From an uncultured Fluviicola sp. (lineage in GTDB: Bacteria; Bacteroidota; Bacteroidia; Flavobacteriales_D; Crocinitomicaceae): DNA of 64,000 bases. The notes below the pieces were generated by a model. That model was not told where the DNA came from and did not search any database. It saw nothing but the letters and a program-made list of their open reading frames with translations. Both the position numbers and the translations under genes were made by a program. This document shows, in pieces, positions 7,671-16,028 of this stretch (position 1 is its first letter; the number at the start of each line of letters is the position of its first letter). Location: NCBI GenBank assembly GCA_913009205.1, contig CAJVYC010000016.1:1-64000 (forward strand), given 5' to 3'.

Positions 7671-7904
7671 TCAGTCTGGACCTCATTAATTAAAATAGAC
7701 AAACAACCATACACAAAGGATGACGAAAATATAATTACATGTCCGACCTGTAATTCACATAGCTTTTATTCAGATTTTAAATCAATGAAAAATCCGAAAG
7801 GATTTTTTGCAATAGTGCTCACTTTCTTGGTTTCTGCTTTTCCCATTTATTCTAAGTCCGTCTATAAATGTAAAGATTGTAATCCTGAACTTGAGAAGAT
7901 TTAG
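7671..7904 (+). pseudogene. Remnant of a zinc-ribbon membrane protein (DUF2007-like C-terminal part)
   Basis: The frame 7671-7904 encodes a CPTCNSHSF knuckle, a hydrophobic helix (FFAIVLTFLVSAFPIY) and a second CKDC knuckle, then stops. This resembles the C-terminal half of Bacteroidota proteins that join a DUF2007 signalling-type domain to a split zinc ribbon. The frame is closed upstream by TAG at 7668-7670 and no N-terminal domain is present. The only in-frame ATG (7785) would remove the first knuckle. It is therefore likely a truncated gene. In the rest of 7468-8003 I see no gene or RNA. Confidence 0.55.
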
Positions 7905-8003
7905 CCAAGTTAATAATCCAAATACGGGTGAAGATAGATCGATGGACAGCTTCCGATCCTGATCTTAGGCACCTCTAATTTAAATGTACCGATGTGAAAG
8001 TCT

Positions 8004-10349
8004 TTATATTCCGTAATGCAATTGAATAAGAAATTGTCGAGGTGCCTGAATATCTGCTGGGCGACTTGAATACTCAGTGTTTAAAAAATTATTCACTAGC
8101 ACACTCACACTGTATTTATCCTTAAATCGGCATCCTAGTCTTGCATCCATAACAACACTTCCCGACTGATCTGCTAAACGATAATCTTTTAACCCAGGTA
8201 ATATTTCCGTTCCATAAATATCAGCTTCAAAAATCTGATCAATGTTGTGCATATAGCTATTGTAACGCAAAGAGTAGCCGAGAAAGAAATTATTGTAAGT
8301 AGATTGAATATCAAACTTGACAAGATGCTTAAATCGGTATTTAAGGAGGCCCGAGCTTGTATCAGAAAAAGTACTTAAATAGTCTGGATCATTGCTCAAT
8401 GAAATAGGATTAAGATAAGTGTAGCCAATCAAGCTTTGTAATTCAATATCTTTAATTTTACCTTCAGAATTGAATGAAAATTCAAGTCCTGTTATTCTGG
8501 CTTCCTCAGAATTTGAAGCCTGGAATCCAACCCAGTTGTAAATATAACCTATATCGTCTGGGTCGAAGTTCAAGGAAACATCATCAGGATTGTAAACACC
8601 AAATACAAATTCTATCATATTTTGATATTGATTAATAAATCCTGCAACATCAAACATTGATTTCCATTTTCCGATATTAAAGATTTGTTTAACTCCAATT
8701 TCAGCAGCCCATCCCTTCTCTGGAGACACGTTTGGATTTGGGAAAATCTTTACCCCTCCACTTTCTGCAGAAAGGAAACGTTCGCCAACTGCTGGAAAAC
8801 GAATTCCTTGGCCGAAAGATGTTCTTAAATGTGTTGTGGGTGTTAATGCATAATGCAATGCGGTTCTAAATATAGGATAGATAGGAACAGCATTCTTTGT
8901 TTTCCATAAATCGAATTGAGAATCGGCTACGAGGTTGTCTTGTTTAAAATATTCAAGACGAACACCTGCTGTTGCATCAAACCGTTTCATTTTTATATCG
9001 TATTGCGCATAGCCTGCGACATTGATGGAATTATGATTTCCAAAAGTATCCGGACTGCGAACTATATTTGCACTAGACGTAACGCCCGTAGAAAAATTGT
9101 GTAGTTTACCCCACTTTTTGGAGAACTGATAATCTCCATAATACATTTCTGCTTTGGATGCAGAAAAGAGTGAAGAAGGACTACCGAGAGAAACAAGGTA
9201 ATAACGCCCTTTTAATTCGTGTTTAGAATTGTTCTTTCCCAAATACTTTACGTAAGGGTCAACAGAAATACGAATAGAATTTTCAATGGTAATAGACGAA
9301 TTAGGGTTAGTTTCGGGGCTCCCGCCTCCTGAAGGAGTATATCCCAATGAGTCACTTTCCCAAATAATAAATCGTCCAACATCTTCAAATTGACCGTTGA
9401 AACGGATACCTATCTTTAGGTTTTCTACCTTAGTTGGTTTATAAAAAAAGCTTCCACTCAACCGTCCGCGATTTTCTCTCTCACCGTCTTTATATCCTTG
9501 TGATAAATATCCATTACTAGAAAGAGTGAAGCCGACCTGATCATACATTTTTCCGTAGTAAACATTTAATAGATTAATTGTTGGGTTTGATGACCACCAT
9601 TTTAATGAAGCTCGTTTTGGATTGCCATAAAATCCAGATTGATATTTAACTTTCAATTCTCCATCCTTTACTGGTTCTTTGGGAGTCAATGAAATCATTC
9701 CATTTAATGCTCCACTTCCATACAACACAGATGATGCTCCCTTGATGATTTCAACTTGTGAAATAGACTCCAAAGGAACTGAATTCCACTTTACATCACC
9801 CAAGTCAGGAGAAATTAAAGGAATACCATTGGTCAAAACCAGAACACGACTTCCCACCCCATATGCATAACCGCCTCCACCGCGGATACTTACTTGTCCA
9901 TCCATAGCATAAACACCAGGTGCTTGGTCTGCGACTTGTTCTAAATTTACGAGTCCTTTCTTTTCTATGAAGTCAGCCTTAATGACTTCCATAGAAATAG
10001 GCACATCTTCTATCCTTTGAGACCTTCGACTTGCTGATACAACGAGTGTTTTTATTTTTTGAGCCTCAGAAATGAGGAATATTTTAACCTTATTATTATT
10101 CTTTGTTATTAGAACAGAGTCTGATTTAAAATCAATTAATGAGAAATAAATCCAAGTGGGAAAAATTTTAACGTCTAATATAAATTCACCATCTGGATTT
10201 GTTCGAGTTGCCAGACCTGTTTCAGTAAAAACCTTTACTGCATAAAGTGGATTTTGCGTACCTTCCTCATTTACAACTCCTTTAACTTGAGCTGAAGCTA
10301 GTAAAGGAAAGATTAGAAATACCATTAATAAACCCCGCATTAGCAACAC
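8004..10349 (-). CDS. TonB-dependent outer-membrane receptor
   Basis: A 781-residue receptor that imports an unidentified ligand (siderophore- or vitamin-like) across the outer membrane using TonB energy. Layout: signal peptide (1-20, ending LLASAQ), a CarboxypepD_reg-like beta-sandwich (~22-100) typical of Bacteroidota receptors, a TonB-box-like stretch followed by SRRSQRIEDVPISMEVI, the plug (~115-220, with VSIRGGGGYAYGVGSRVLVL and VEIIKGASSVLYGSGALNG), and a barrel to the end (NNFLNTEYSSRPADIQAPRQF). No SusD partner or ligand-processing gene is adjacent, so the substrate cannot be inferred. It stands alone, convergent with the 7671 remnant. Confidence 0.93.
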   Translation of the reverse strand: MLLMRGLLMVFLIFPLLASAQVKGVVNEEGTQNPLYAVKVFTETGLATRTNPDGEFILDVKIFPTWIYFSLIDFKSDSVLITKNNNKVKIFLISEAQKIKTLVVSASRRSQRIEDVPISMEVIKADFIEKKGLVNLEQVADQAPGVYAMDGQVSIRGGGGYAYGVGSRVLVLTNGIPLISPDLGDVKWNSVPLESISQVEIIKGASSVLYGSGALNGMISLTPKEPVKDGELKVKYQSGFYGNPKRASLKWWSSNPTINLLNVYYGKMYDQVGFTLSSNGYLSQGYKDGERENRGRLSGSFFYKPTKVENLKIGIRFNGQFEDVGRFIIWESDSLGYTPSGGGSPETNPNSSITIENSIRISVDPYVKYLGKNNSKHELKGRYYLVSLGSPSSLFSASKAEMYYGDYQFSKKWGKLHNFSTGVTSSANIVRSPDTFGNHNSINVAGYAQYDIKMKRFDATAGVRLEYFKQDNLVADSQFDLWKTKNAVPIYPIFRTALHYALTPTTHLRTSFGQGIRFPAVGERFLSAESGGVKIFPNPNVSPEKGWAAEIGVKQIFNIGKWKSMFDVAGFINQYQNMIEFVFGVYNPDDVSLNFDPDDIGYIYNWVGFQASNSEEARITGLEFSFNSEGKIKDIELQSLIGYTYLNPISLSNDPDYLSTFSDTSSGLLKYRFKHLVKFDIQSTYNNFFLGYSLRYNSYMHNIDQIFEADIYGTEILPGLKDYRLADQSGSVVMDARLGCRFKDKYSVSVLVNNFLNTEYSSRPADIQAPRQFLIQLHYGI

Positions 10350-10474
10350 TTTATTTTTACATGATCAATCAATGAAAATTTTTTCATGCAATATGCATAA
10401 ATATATTGCAAAGAAAAAGTAAAATTGATCCTAAATAATATTAAGCAATTAGTTTAGAATCTGTTTGATTATTA

Positions 10475-12583
10475 TCATCGCCGCTTCAATCCGATTCGTT
10501 TTCTTGAAACATCAACTTCCATTACTTGAACTTCAACGTGTTCGTGCAGAGCGATAAATTGAGATGGATCTTCGACGTAAACATCAGCGAGATTTGACTT
10601 GTGAATCAATCCGTTTTCCTTAATTCCAATGTTTATGAATGCGCCAAAATTTGTGACGTTGGTTACCAATCCAGTTAAAAGCATTCCAGGCTGAAGATCG
10701 TCTATCGATTTTATTCTACTATCGAATTCTAGAACTTTCGCTTTCTTTCGTGGATCACGGCCTGGTTTTTTAAGTTCAGTAATAATATCCTTAAACGTAT
10801 ACGGGTCCATATCGGGAAATTCATCATTCTTTAAACCATCTAAAATCTCGTTATTTCCAACAAGATCATTGACAGTAACGCCTTTCTTTTTCGCCAGTTG
10901 ATTAACGTATTTGTAACTCTCAGGATGCACGGATGAATCATCCAATCGGTTTTTACCATCCCGCACTCTAATGAATCCAGCGGCTTGTTCAAATGCTTTT
11001 GTCCCAAGCCGTTTCACTTTTTTAAGTTCGTCTCTGGAGTTAATTCGACCGCACTCATCGCGGTAAGCTATTATGTTTTCAGCAATTGAAAGTCCCAGCC
11101 CTGAAACGTAGCTTAATAAATATGATGAAGCGGTATTCACGTCAACACCAACGGAATTCACACTTGAAATAACAACATCATCCAATGCATCTTTCAATGA
11201 TGATTGATTCACTTCGTGCTGGTACTGGCCTACTCCAACTGATTTAGGATCAATTTTCACCAACTCCGCCAAAGGATCCATTAATCTTCGACCAATTGAA
11301 ACCGCCCCACGAACTGTGACGTCATAATCAGGAAACTCCTTTCTTGCGATTGCGCTGGCAGAGTAAATAGAAGCTCCATCCTCACGAACGGCGAATACTT
11401 CAAGGTCTCTATCAAAATGAACATTCTTAACCAAGTTCTCCGTTTCTCTTCCTGCGGTTCCGTCTCCAATTGCAATTGCGTCAATTTTGTATGCTTGCAC
11501 CAATTGAAATAATTTCGAAGAAGCTTTCGAACTTTCCTTTTGCGGTGGATGTGGGAAAATAGTAGTATTCGTTAACAGGCTTCCTTGTTCATCGATACAA
11601 ACGACTTTACACCCCGATCTAAAACCAGGATCGATTGCCAAAATTCGTTTCGCACCAAGAGGCGGAGCCAACAGCAACTGACGTAAGTTCTTTCTAAAAA
11701 CCTGAATCGCTTCTTTATCTGCCTTTTCTTTGGCGATATTCAACACTTCGTTTTCAAGTGAAGGCCGAAGCAATCTTTTGTAAGAATCCTTACACGTATC
11801 CGCGACAATAGTGGCGCATTCATCATGACCTTTCACGAAAAAACGTTCTAAGGCTTGAATCCCTTCTTCCTCATCAGGACGCGCTTTAATTGAAAGTAAT
11901 CCTTCTCGATCCGCACGGTAAAGAGCCAAAAACCGATGTGATGCGCACTTATCCAACCGCTCTGAAAAATCAAAATAGTCCTTGTATTTCTCGGCTGCAA
12001 ATTCCTTTCCTTTAACAAGTTTTGATTGAAGAACTGAACGCTTTTCGAACAATTGTCGAAGTCGAGCACGAACGCTTGTATTTTCGTTCATCCATTCTGC
12101 AATAATGTCCTTCGCTCCATTGATAGCCTCTTCTATTTCGTAGATTTCTCCTTTCAAAAACCGTTCAGCCATTACTTCCGGATTTCCTCCTCGCTGCGAC
12201 ATGATCGCTTTAGCCAAAGGTTCGAGCCCAAGTTTTCTTGCCTTTTCACCTCGAGTCAAACGTTTTTGTTTGTAAGGCAAATAAATGTCTTCCAATTGGA
12301 CAGGATGAAAGCAACTCTCGATTTTACTTTTCAACTCAGGGCTTAACTTCCCTTGTTCATCAATTGTTGATAGAATACTCGTTTGTCTTGCTCGAAGATC
12401 ATTGTACTTTTTCGCTAAATCTCGAATTGTTGCAATTTCAACTTCATCTAACCCTCCCGTCATTTCCTTACGGTAACGCGCTATAAAGGGAACCGTACTG
12501 CCGTCATTAAACAAATTAACAGTATTGAAAATTGACTTTTCTTTGAGTCCTGAATTGTTCTGGATGAATTCATTTTTTTGCAT
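10475..12583 (-). CDS. tex: Tex family RNA-binding transcription accessory protein
   Basis: 702 residues, close to the usual Tex length but on the short side. Tex is a cytosolic nucleic-acid-binding protein linked to transcription and RNA stability. Seen: the helical N-terminal part with PFIARYRKEMTGGLDE (~30-45), LEDIYLPYKQKRLTRGEKAR (~95-115), a YqgF/RNase H-like domain with ILAIDPGFRSGCKVVCID (~315-330) and IAIGDGTAGRET, helix-hairpin-helix repeats (VGVDVNTASSYLL, LKKVKRLGTKAFEQAAGF), and a C-terminal S1 domain (VTNVTNFGAFINIG). It is complete. Upstream it faces the cytochrome gene divergently. Confidence 0.96.
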   Translation of the reverse strand: MQKNEFIQNNSGLKEKSIFNTVNLFNDGSTVPFIARYRKEMTGGLDEVEIATIRDLAKKYNDLRARQTSILSTIDEQGKLSPELKSKIESCFHPVQLEDIYLPYKQKRLTRGEKARKLGLEPLAKAIMSQRGGNPEVMAERFLKGEIYEIEEAINGAKDIIAEWMNENTSVRARLRQLFEKRSVLQSKLVKGKEFAAEKYKDYFDFSERLDKCASHRFLALYRADREGLLSIKARPDEEEGIQALERFFVKGHDECATIVADTCKDSYKRLLRPSLENEVLNIAKEKADKEAIQVFRKNLRQLLLAPPLGAKRILAIDPGFRSGCKVVCIDEQGSLLTNTTIFPHPPQKESSKASSKLFQLVQAYKIDAIAIGDGTAGRETENLVKNVHFDRDLEVFAVREDGASIYSASAIARKEFPDYDVTVRGAVSIGRRLMDPLAELVKIDPKSVGVGQYQHEVNQSSLKDALDDVVISSVNSVGVDVNTASSYLLSYVSGLGLSIAENIIAYRDECGRINSRDELKKVKRLGTKAFEQAAGFIRVRDGKNRLDDSSVHPESYKYVNQLAKKKGVTVNDLVGNNEILDGLKNDEFPDMDPYTFKDIITELKKPGRDPRKKAKVLEFDSRIKSIDDLQPGMLLTGLVTNVTNFGAFINIGIKENGLIHKSNLADVYVEDPSQFIALHEHVEVQVMEVDVSRKRIGLKRR

Positions 12584-12675
12584 GTTGTAAATATAATTTT
12601 GTGCAGAGGATTTAGCAATAAATTAACAAGTGGATATTGGACAATTTCATATCTTCGACTTTAACTCTAGTTTAT

Positions 12676-12990
12676 ATGAAAAAGATATTATTTGCATTTG
12701 TCGTAGTTGGTTCAATCGTTGCCTGTGCTCCCAAACTTGTCACTCCAGTGTCAGTAACTGAAGAAGTAACCGAAACTACTGAGCCGGCACCTGAAATGAA
12801 TGATATAGCATCTGCTGGTAAAGTCATTTTTAATAACGACTGTACAAAATGTCATTCTCTTAAAGTAATCGGGAATCATAGTAAACAACAGTGGACAGGA
12901 ATCTTGACGAAAATGACGAAAATGGCCAAGCTTGATGAAACTCAAACAAATCAGGTTACGCAATACGTGTTTTGGGAGCTTGAGCAATAA
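12676..12990 (+). CDS. Small c-type cytochrome lipoprotein
   Basis: A 104-residue exported protein. ATG 12676 is chosen because it gives a proper lipoprotein signal, MKKILFAFVVVGSIVAC, with lipidated Cys17; the frame extends 13 codons upstream without need. A Glu/Thr-rich linker leads to one haem-binding motif, CTKCH, near residue 57, and a later Met-containing helix (KMTKMAKLDE) that could supply the distal ligand. Probably a periplasm-facing electron carrier; its partner is unknown. The gene stands alone. Confidence 0.8.
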   Translation: MKKILFAFVVVGSIVACAPKLVTPVSVTEEVTETTEPAPEMNDIASAGKVIFNNDCTKCHSLKVIGNHSKQQWTGILTKMTKMAKLDETQTNQVTQYVFWELEQ

Positions 12991-13215
12991 AATTTACTGG
13001 AATTGATGGGGTTTTGGAAATTAGATGTTAGAATTTAGACGATCTAGTTCCTAAATTATAATAAATAAAGCAGTTATAATAATCAATGCTGGATTGGATA
13101 GTTCACAAATAATTGACCTAAATTCGCACCTAATTTGGCAGTTAGTTCGAACGGATTCTTCAAATGTAATTCCGGTAATCGGGTCGATTCGACAGTGGTA
13201 AATAATATTTTTTTA

Positions 13216-14286
13216 ATGGGTGTATTGGACAATCTTAAAGTTATTGATGCAAGCTCAGTTCTTGCCGGACCAAGCGTTGCAACGTTTCTAGCTGAATTAG
13301 GAGCTGACGTAACAAAAGTTGAACATCCTGCTTATGGTGATGTTACCAGAAGCTGGAAGTTACCTACGGAAGACAAATCAAGTTCCGTTTCGGCTTATTT
13401 TTCCAGTGTCAATTACAACAAGGAATACATCAAGTTGAATTTGTCAGCTGAAGAAGATCATGTTGAATTCATGAAACTTATTGATTCGGCTGACATTCTA
13501 ATCATGAACTTCAAGCGTTCTGATTACCTGAAATTCCAACTAGACAATAGCACATTACTTTCAAGAAACCCACGGCTTATTATCGGAAAGATAAACGGGT
13601 ATGGAGAAGAAAGTGATCGCGTCGCTTATGATTTAATACTTCAAGCGGAATCAGGCTTTATGTCAATGAATGGGCAAAAAGACAGTCCACCGACAAAGAT
13701 GCCCGTTGCATTTATAGATGTTTTAGCCGCACACCATTTAAAAGAAGCTATTTTACTTGCCCTTTACGAAAGAGAGAAAACGAATAAAGGGAAATCTGTA
13801 AGTGCATCGTTATATGAAGCCGCGATTAGTAGTTTATCGAATCAAGCATCCAATTACTTAATGTCAGGGAATATTCCTCAACGTATTGGAAGTTTGCATC
13901 CGAACATTGCACCTTATGGTGAATTGTTTGGAACAAAAGACGGAGCAACAATCACGTTTGCCATAGGATCTGATAAACATTTCGAAAAACTTTGTCGTGT
14001 TTTAAAATTGTCTCATCTTCCCGCTTCGGATAAATTCAATTCCAATCAAATGCGAATTGCGAACCGCCAAGAACTTCAAAAGATCATTGAAGAAAAGACT
14101 ATTCAGTTGAATTCAGGTTCTTTGTTGTCAGAACTTGAAGTTTTGAATGTTCCTGCGGGCAAGGTTAGAAATCTAAAAGAAGTCTTCGAAGATGAAAAAG
14201 CAAAGGCTTTGATTTTGGAAGAAGAAATAGAAGGAATTAAAACCAAGCGAATTCGCTCAAAAATATTTAAGTCGAATGGAAATTAG
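13216..14286 (+). CDS. CaiB/BaiF family (class III) CoA transferase
   Basis: 356 residues from ATG 13216. Upstream codons to a TTG at 13135 do not resemble the family, so they are excluded. Class III transferases move CoA between carboxylic acids through an aspartyl-CoA anhydride. Seen: LKVIDASSVLAGPSVATFLAELGADVTKVEHP at the N-terminus in separate blocks (residues 5-40), the catalytic-Asp segment FIDVLAAHH (~165), and SLYEAAIS (~200). The donor and acceptor are not deducible. Its 3' end overlaps the acetyltransferase by 11 bases, so the two form an operon. Confidence 0.88.
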   Translation: MGVLDNLKVIDASSVLAGPSVATFLAELGADVTKVEHPAYGDVTRSWKLPTEDKSSSVSAYFSSVNYNKEYIKLNLSAEEDHVEFMKLIDSADILIMNFKRSDYLKFQLDNSTLLSRNPRLIIGKINGYGEESDRVAYDLILQAESGFMSMNGQKDSPPTKMPVAFIDVLAAHHLKEAILLALYEREKTNKGKSVSASLYEAAISSLSNQASNYLMSGNIPQRIGSLHPNIAPYGELFGTKDGATITFAIGSDKHFEKLCRVLKLSHLPASDKFNSNQMRIANRQELQKIIEEKTIQLNSGSLLSELEVLNVPAGKVRNLKEVFEDEKAKALILEEEIEGIKTKRIRSKIFKSNGN

Positions 14287-14704
14287 AGCACCAAAGACGG
14301 ATCAGGAATGGGAAGCGTATTATAACCTTCGTTATAAAATTCTACGCGCTCCTTTGAATCAACCCATAGGAAGTGAACGGAATGATGGCGACCTAACAGG
14401 ACAACATTTCGCTTTGTTTACGGAAGGAAGAATCACTGCAATCGCTCGATTGGATCAATCAGAAGCAGGTGTTTCTCAAGTTCGTTTCGTAGCTGTTGAT
14501 GATGCCATTCAAGGCAAAGGCTTCGGGCGAATCATTATGGAGGCGACGGAGAAGGCGTCTATTAAGCAGGGGAATCATAAAATGATTTTGCAGGCAAGGA
14601 ATTACGCTGTGGATTTTTATATTCGATTGGGCTATACAAAATTGGAAAAGAGTCATTTGCTTTTTGGGGTTTTGCAGCATTATAAAATGGAGAAGGTTTA
14701 TTGA
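14276..14704 (+). CDS. GNAT family N-acetyltransferase
   Basis: 142 residues of a single GNAT fold. Seen: the acetyl-CoA pyrophosphate loop around VAVDDAIQGKGFGRIIME (~75-95), then NYAVDFYIRLGYTKLEK (~110-125), which carries the usual C-terminal tyrosine strand. The acyl acceptor is unknown. Translation is coupled to the CoA transferase by an 11-base overlap, hinting that both act on related acyl metabolites, but this is inference. Confidence 0.88.
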   Translation: MEIRAPKTDQEWEAYYNLRYKILRAPLNQPIGSERNDGDLTGQHFALFTEGRITAIARLDQSEAGVSQVRFVAVDDAIQGKGFGRIIMEATEKASIKQGNHKMILQARNYAVDFYIRLGYTKLEKSHLLFGVLQHYKMEKVY

Positions 14705-14914
14705 AGATCGAATTTTGTAACAAAGAATTGGAACCGCCTTTGAGATGGGTTGAGAGGTTTGAATTTAACGAACCCAACTTGTCCTGAAGTTTCGTGAAAT
14801 GCGGACAATAGCTGATATATAATTCCACAAATACAAGAAAAGTATCCAATTAGTATTCTACCACGTCGATCTATTAGACCTCTATTTTCGTTTAAGACAA
14901 CATGAAATACTTTT

Positions 14915-15277
14915 TTATTTCCCATAAGTCGATACTTTTTTGACAGCAATCATCATGTGAGGGCTAAAAGACAATAGATTAGTGTCATTTTCCGTAATAC
15001 TAAGAAGTTTTAATAATGTCTCTCTTTTTTCGTCATTGAGCAAACTTGCAAAAAAATCTTTGTCCAACCACCCCATACCTTCGACAGCATAAGTATTGAG
15101 ATAGATCAGTTCATTATCCGTAAACTCATCTTTTAATTGATCTGGCTTATGATAATAGGCTTCCGCCAACAGCCAAGGAAAATCATCTGGTGGATTATGA
15201 ATTCCTGAAGTCAACTCTTCAGTGCACATTTCAAAGAATGATTTTTTATGGATTAAGCCATTTAATAGACCTGCCAA
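14915..15277 (-). CDS. Hypothetical protein, 5' end uncertain or broken
   Basis: A 120-codon frame with no family I recognise. It is acidic and rich in Leu and Phe, with FPWLLAEAYYHKP near residue 33 and NTYAVEGMGWLDKDFF near 62, a composition normal for a folded cytosolic protein. The only start is TTG at 15277. The frame stays open with protein-like sequence (LFHPAINYTASALAGL) up to a stop at 15323-15325 but offers no ATG or GTG. The true start may have been lost, or initiation is non-standard. No terminator is seen. Confidence 0.5.
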   Translation of the reverse strand: MAGLLNGLIHKKSFFEMCTEELTSGIHNPPDDFPWLLAEAYYHKPDQLKDEFTDNELIYLNTYAVEGMGWLDKDFFASLLNDEKRETLLKLLSITENDTNLLSFSPHMMIAVKKVSTYGK

Positions 15278-15354
15278 AGCAGAAGCTGTGTAATTGATTG
15301 CTGGGTGAAACAGACGTACAGTTTAACCTTGTTGGTCACTTCCTGTTGTAAATG

Positions 15355-15933
15355 TCAAGCGCTATGAGATTTACGATTCTTTCTTACCTGAACCTCAACA
15401 CGTTTTGTTAACAGTTTAAAAAGTAACTCCGCATCTTTTTGTTCGAGCTTTCTTCCCATCTTCACAATTTTACCCGAGTATTCAAATTCTATCCGTTCGC
15501 CTCCAATCACCCAAGGTGATTTTTCCCAAGCTGCTTGAAACGATTTTTCTTCAGTCTTGTGCATGCTCATTTTATTGAGATTCTCGAGCAAGAAGGATTT
15601 TGACTTGCCGTACTTACGGATGGATTTTTTGTATTTGAGGTTCACTTCATCAATCTGGATGAGTTCTTTTCCCCACATTAACCAGAACCATGATTTCATT
15701 ACTTTGAATGCAAAATAGAGCCAGAAACCAAGGAATATGATAACGATGATTGATTCTTGTTCCGTCAATTTAGAGTTCAAGGATACACAAATAACAATTA
15801 CACCAAGTGTTAACCACATCGATGTCCACGCTCCCATCAGTGGCTTCAACCAACCGATGTCTTTGGGGTGAATTACTATTGTTGTCTTCGATTGATTATC
15901 TACGAAGGAAATTCTATTACCGATCCATTTCAT
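15355..15933 (-). CDS. Membrane protein with PH-like cytosolic part, unknown function
   Basis: 192 residues. After a short N-terminal beta-strand region there are two hydrophobic helices (about residues 37-55 and 62-80), then a soluble domain with alternating strands (LIQIDEVNLKYKKSI, RIEFEYSGKIVKMGRKL) and a final helix (DAELLFKLLTKRV). This pattern resembles small bacterial PH-like or YcxB-type membrane proteins, but I cannot name a family. The monocistronic gene has a clean ATG start. Function unknown. Confidence 0.65.
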   Translation of the reverse strand: MKWIGNRISFVDNQSKTTIVIHPKDIGWLKPLMGAWTSMWLTLGVIVICVSLNSKLTEQESIIVIIFLGFWLYFAFKVMKSWFWLMWGKELIQIDEVNLKYKKSIRKYGKSKSFLLENLNKMSMHKTEEKSFQAAWEKSPWVIGGERIEFEYSGKIVKMGRKLEQKDAELLFKLLTKRVEVQVRKNRKSHSA

Positions 15934-15966
15934 GGCTACAAATGTATCTAATTTTTGGTTCTTGGT

Positions 15967-16008
15967 AAAAAGATACGGGCGATTCTCATTTCAGAAAACC
16001 GCCCGTTT
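15967..16008 (-). terminator. Strong terminator after the Omp28-like gene
   Basis: On the minus strand the arms ACGGGCG-GTTTTCT and GAGAAT-CGCCCGT form a hairpin of about 13 pairs with a short loop, followed by ATCTTTTT. It begins about 20 bases after the stop at 16029. Confidence 0.85.
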
Positions 16009-16028
16009 TTAAAGAAGTCAATTATTAA

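Noticed and set aside
7967-8047. Inverted repeat AGGCACCTC/GAGGTGCCT around the TonB receptor stop
   Set aside because: Nine bases with a gap of over 60 bases and no T-run; too weak for a terminator or target site.
13080-13215. tRNA-like stretch before the CoA transferase
   Set aside because: Contains GTCGATTCGAC-type palindromes but no T-loop consensus or cloverleaf; no anticodon arm could be drawn.
14698-14949. An 83-codon minus-strand frame
   Set aside because: It overlaps the end of the next gene, has no family-like content and poor codon pattern; probably chance in a gap.
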